NCBI GenBank assembly: GCA_016206755.1
Contig: JACQQZ010000051.1
Location: 1-15,999 of the forward strand
DNA length: 15,999 bases
From: Candidatus Omnitrophota bacterium
GTDB lineage: Bacteria; Omnitrophota; Gorgyraeia; 1-14-0-20-64-10; JACQQZ01
Direction of reading: 5' to 3'
Positions 13,915-15,999 of the stretch are shown piece by piece. The notes below the pieces were generated by a model, which did no database searches, was not told the DNA's origin, and was given only the letters and a program-made list of their open reading frames with translations. A program made the position numbers and the translations under genes. Numbering within the stretch: position 1 is the first letter of the stretch; each line of letters starts with the position of its first letter.

Positions 13915-15213
13915 ATGAACTTGTCTGTTGTTGGGGCGGGGCATGTGGGGCTGGTGACGGGCGCTTGCTTTGCGCAAATGGGGCACCGGGTGATCTGCGT
14001 GGACAACGACGCCAAACGCATCGCCCGTCTCAAGCGCAACGTCATGCCTTACTACGAGCCGGGATTGGAAGCCCTGGTCCGAAAACACGCCAAATCCGGC
14101 CGCTTGCGTTTCTCGGCCCGCCTGGTCGACGGCGTACGGTTCGGCGAAGTCATTTTTATCGCAGTCGGCACGCCTCCGAAAGCCAACGGGGAGGCCGATT
14201 TAACGTACGTCGAAGGTGTTTGCCGGGACATCGCCCGGGCCATGACCTCCTATCGGATCATCGTCGAGAAATCAACCGTTCCCGTCGAAACCGGGAAGTG
14301 GCTGCGCCGCACGATCGCCATGAACCTCAAAACCAAGGTTCCGTTTGATGTGGCCTCCAACCCTGAATTTTTGCGCGAGGGAACCGGGGTTCATGATTTT
14401 CTCAACCCGGACCGCATCGTCATCGGCGTGGAAAGCGACGCGGCCCGCAAAAAATTACTTCAAGTCTATCAACCGCTCAAGGCGCCTACCGTGGTGACCG
14501 ACATTGCCAGCGCCGAGCTGATCAAGCACGCCTCCAACTCTTTTTTGGCGGCGAAAATTTCCTTCATCAACGCCGTGGCCCAAGTGTGCGACCGGGTCGG
14601 CGCGGATGTGGAAAAGGTCGCGGAGGGGATGGGGTTGGACAGGCGCATTGGAAAATTTTTCCTGGATGCCGGGATCGGGTTCGGTGGGTTTTGTCTTCCG
14701 AAGGACATCGAGGCCTTTATCCACATCGCGGACAAGCTCGGCGTCGATTTCCGGCTTCTCAAAGAGGTGGCCCGGATCAATGAGGAGCAACGCGCCATCC
14801 TGGTCAAAAAGATCGAGGAGCGCCTCTGGAATCTCAAACAAAAGACGATCGCAGTGTGGGGGCTCTCTTTCAAGCCGCACACCGATGACATGCGCCTGGC
14901 ACCCTCCATCGACGTCATTGGGCGATTGTCGGCCGCGGGGGCGAAAGTCAGAGCGTACGATCCGGAAGCCATGGGCGAGGCAAGGCGCTGTCTCAACGGA
15001 ACCGTTTTTTGTTCCGATCCGTATCGGGCGGCCAAGGGCAGCGATTGCTTGGTGCTGCTGACGGAATGGCCTCAGTTCCAAAAAGTGGACTGGAAAAAAG
15101 TCCACCGGATGATGGAGCACCCGATTGTCGTCGACGGCCGCAACTTCCTGGATGCTGCCGTGGTGCGGCGCCACGGATTTGAATACGTCGGCATGGGGCA
15201 AGGCCGGCCATGA
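13915..15213 (+). CDS. ugd: UDP-glucose 6-dehydrogenase
   Basis: A 432-residue NAD-dependent enzyme oxidising UDP-glucose to UDP-glucuronate for capsule, O-antigen or other exopolysaccharide. It has the N-terminal Rossmann motif GAGHVG (7-12), AVGTPP, EKSTVPVETG, NPEFLREGTGVHDF, the catalytic cysteine C260 in GFGGFCLPKD, and the C-terminal NAD/UDP domain with GLSFKPHTDDMR. The usual motif is GFGGSCFPKD, so Ser and Phe flanking the cysteine are replaced here by Phe and Leu. The start at 13915 has GGAG (13906-13909) at ideal spacing and gives the normal MNLSVVGAG N-terminus; an ATG at 13903 is less likely. The last bases overlap rmlA as ATGA, indicating one operon. A GDP-mannose dehydrogenase relative is less likely given the sequence pattern. 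Confidence 0.93.
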   Translation: MNLSVVGAGHVGLVTGACFAQMGHRVICVDNDAKRIARLKRNVMPYYEPGLEALVRKHAKSGRLRFSARLVDGVRFGEVIFIAVGTPPKANGEADLTYVEGVCRDIARAMTSYRIIVEKSTVPVETGKWLRRTIAMNLKTKVPFDVASNPEFLREGTGVHDFLNPDRIVIGVESDAARKKLLQVYQPLKAPTVVTDIASAELIKHASNSFLAAKISFINAVAQVCDRVGADVEKVAEGMGLDRRIGKFFLDAGIGFGGFCLPKDIEAFIHIADKLGVDFRLLKEVARINEEQRAILVKKIEERLWNLKQKTIAVWGLSFKPHTDDMRLAPSIDVIGRLSAAGAKVRAYDPEAMGEARRCLNGTVFCSDPYRAAKGSDCLVLLTEWPQFQKVDWKKVHRMMEHPIVVDGRNFLDAAVVRRHGFEYVGMGQGRP

Positions 15214-15938
15214 AGGGCGTCATTTTGGCCGGCGGATTGGGGACGCGGCTGGCGCCGCTGACCCACATCACCAACAAGCACCTCCTGCCGGTGTACGACC
15301 GGCCGATGATCTACTACCCCCTTCAAACGCTGGTCGATGCCGGCATCAACGACATCTTAATCGTGGCCGGCGGCAACAGCGCGGGGGAGTTCTTGCGGTT
15401 GCTGGGCAACGGGGCCGGTTTTGGCCTCAAGCACATCAACTACACCTACCAGAAAGGCGAGGGCGGAATTGCCGCCGCGCTGCAGCTGGCGGAACATTTT
15501 GCGGATGGAAAACAGATCGCCGTCATTTTGGGGGACAACATCTTTCAAAAGTCGATTCGGCCCTTTGCGGACAAATTCCGATAACAGGAATCCGGGGCCA
15601 AGATCCTTCTGAAAGCGGTCCCGGATCCGGAGCGATTCGGCGTGGCCCTGGTGCGCAACAACCGCGTCGTTGAAATTCAAGAGAAACCGAAACGCCCCAA
15701 ATCCAATCTCAGCGTCACCGGCATTTACATGTACGATGCCCAGGTTTTTGACATCGCTCGAACGCTCAAGCCATCCCGCCGCGGTGAATTGGAAATCACG
15801 GACGTCAACAACCGCTACATTGAGATGGGGCAGATGACCTACGATCTCCTGCCGGGATGGTGGACGGACTGCGGGACATTCGAGTCGCTGCTCAGGGCCA
15901 GCAATTGGGTGGCCAAGGACACCCTCCGCAACGCATGA
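15210..15938 (+). pseudogene. rmlA: Glucose-1-phosphate thymidylyltransferase (short RmlA type), interrupted by an in-frame stop
   Basis: This encodes a sugar nucleotidyltransferase of about 242 residues, the short form that makes dTDP-glucose from dTTP and glucose-1-phosphate. The first part (15210-15584) has GGLGTRLAPLT, KHLLPVYDRPMIYYPLQ and GDNIF; the second, in the same frame (15585-15938), has [41 protein letters not shown] and WWTDCGTFE. They are separated only by a TAA at 15582-15584 (codon 125), in [17 protein letters not shown]. Substrate-binding residues are conserved on both sides, so the change is recent, is a read error, or (least likely) is read through. A single C-to-T change from CAA would explain it. 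The start overlaps ugd (ATGA) and the end overlaps rmlB (ATGA), so operon structure is unaltered. Confidence 0.85.
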
Positions 15939-15999
15939 GCCCTCGGCGATTGCTGGTGACGGGCGGGGCCGGTTTTATCGGATCGAACTTTGTTCGCTA
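15935..15999 (+). CDS. rmlB: dTDP-glucose 4,6-dehydratase, N-terminal fragment cut by window end
   Basis: Only 21 codons are present: [20 protein letters not shown] and on. The [12 protein letters not shown] segment is the NAD-binding glycine motif of extended short-chain dehydrogenases and matches RmlB best. With rmlA directly upstream and an ATGA overlap, the next step of dTDP-rhamnose-type sugar synthesis is expected: dTDP-glucose to dTDP-4-keto-6-deoxyglucose. A different NAD-dependent sugar epimerase or dehydratase cannot be excluded from so short a piece. Confidence 0.75.
   Translation, partial: MSPRRLLVTGGAGFIGSNFVR

Noticed and set aside
15582..15584. TAA in rmlA as evidence of stop-codon reassignment
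   Set aside because: TAA is the ordinary terminator of several genes in this window (dnaK, dnaJ, ABC ATPase, hicA), so a changed genetic code is not supported.

Overview
This window reads as chromosomal, fairly GC-rich DNA from a diderm (Gram-negative type) bacterium. An LptD outer-membrane LPS-assembly protein and a dTDP-sugar/UDP-glucuronate nucleotide-sugar cluster both imply an outer membrane with surface polysaccharide. All identified genes are on the + strand, tightly packed, often with overlapping stop and start codons. The phylum cannot be fixed from this sequence. The gene mix would suit a poorly characterised lineage such as Omnitrophota or Elusimicrobiota, but that is a guess.

Layout. 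(1) 1-2640: the 3' end of dnaK, complete dnaJ, a small FmdB-type zinc-ribbon protein and a VanZ-like membrane protein, all overlapping or nearly so. (2) 2650-4879: a DUF1015 protein and accD (acetyl-CoA carboxylase beta subunit). The last ~35 codons of the DUF1015 gene run through a perfect 30-bp inverted repeat that ends 21 bases before accD. (3) 4902-8850: an orphan MalK/UgpC-type sugar-importer ATPase with its own promoter-like sequence, a small terminator-like hairpin, then two tandem paralogous membrane-anchored GGDEF proteins (diguanylate cyclases). The second keeps the c-di-GMP inhibitory I-site and the first has lost it. (4) 8881-12939: a ROK sugar kinase, a small transaldolase and lptD, each coupled to the next. 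(5) 12940-13914: an accessory-looking interval with a hicBA toxin-antitoxin pair, a REP-like palindromic block and a promoter. (6) 13915-15999: ugd, rmlA and the start of rmlB, joined by ATGA overlaps, the beginning of a nucleotide-sugar/polysaccharide operon. rmlA carries one in-frame TAA at codon 125 with conserved protein on both sides.

How it fits together: chaperone genes lead into membrane-lipid precursor synthesis (accD). Sugar uptake and phosphorylation (ABC ATPase, ROK kinase, transaldolase) surround two c-di-GMP enzymes. lptD and the ugd-rml genes serve the outer surface. I found no tRNA, rRNA, CRISPR array, transposase or phage gene. No clearly new multi-gene system is visible. The most unusual signals are the palindrome built into the DUF1015 coding end, the interrupted rmlA, the hicBA/REP-like interval, and a recurring extended -10 motif placed very close to start codons.
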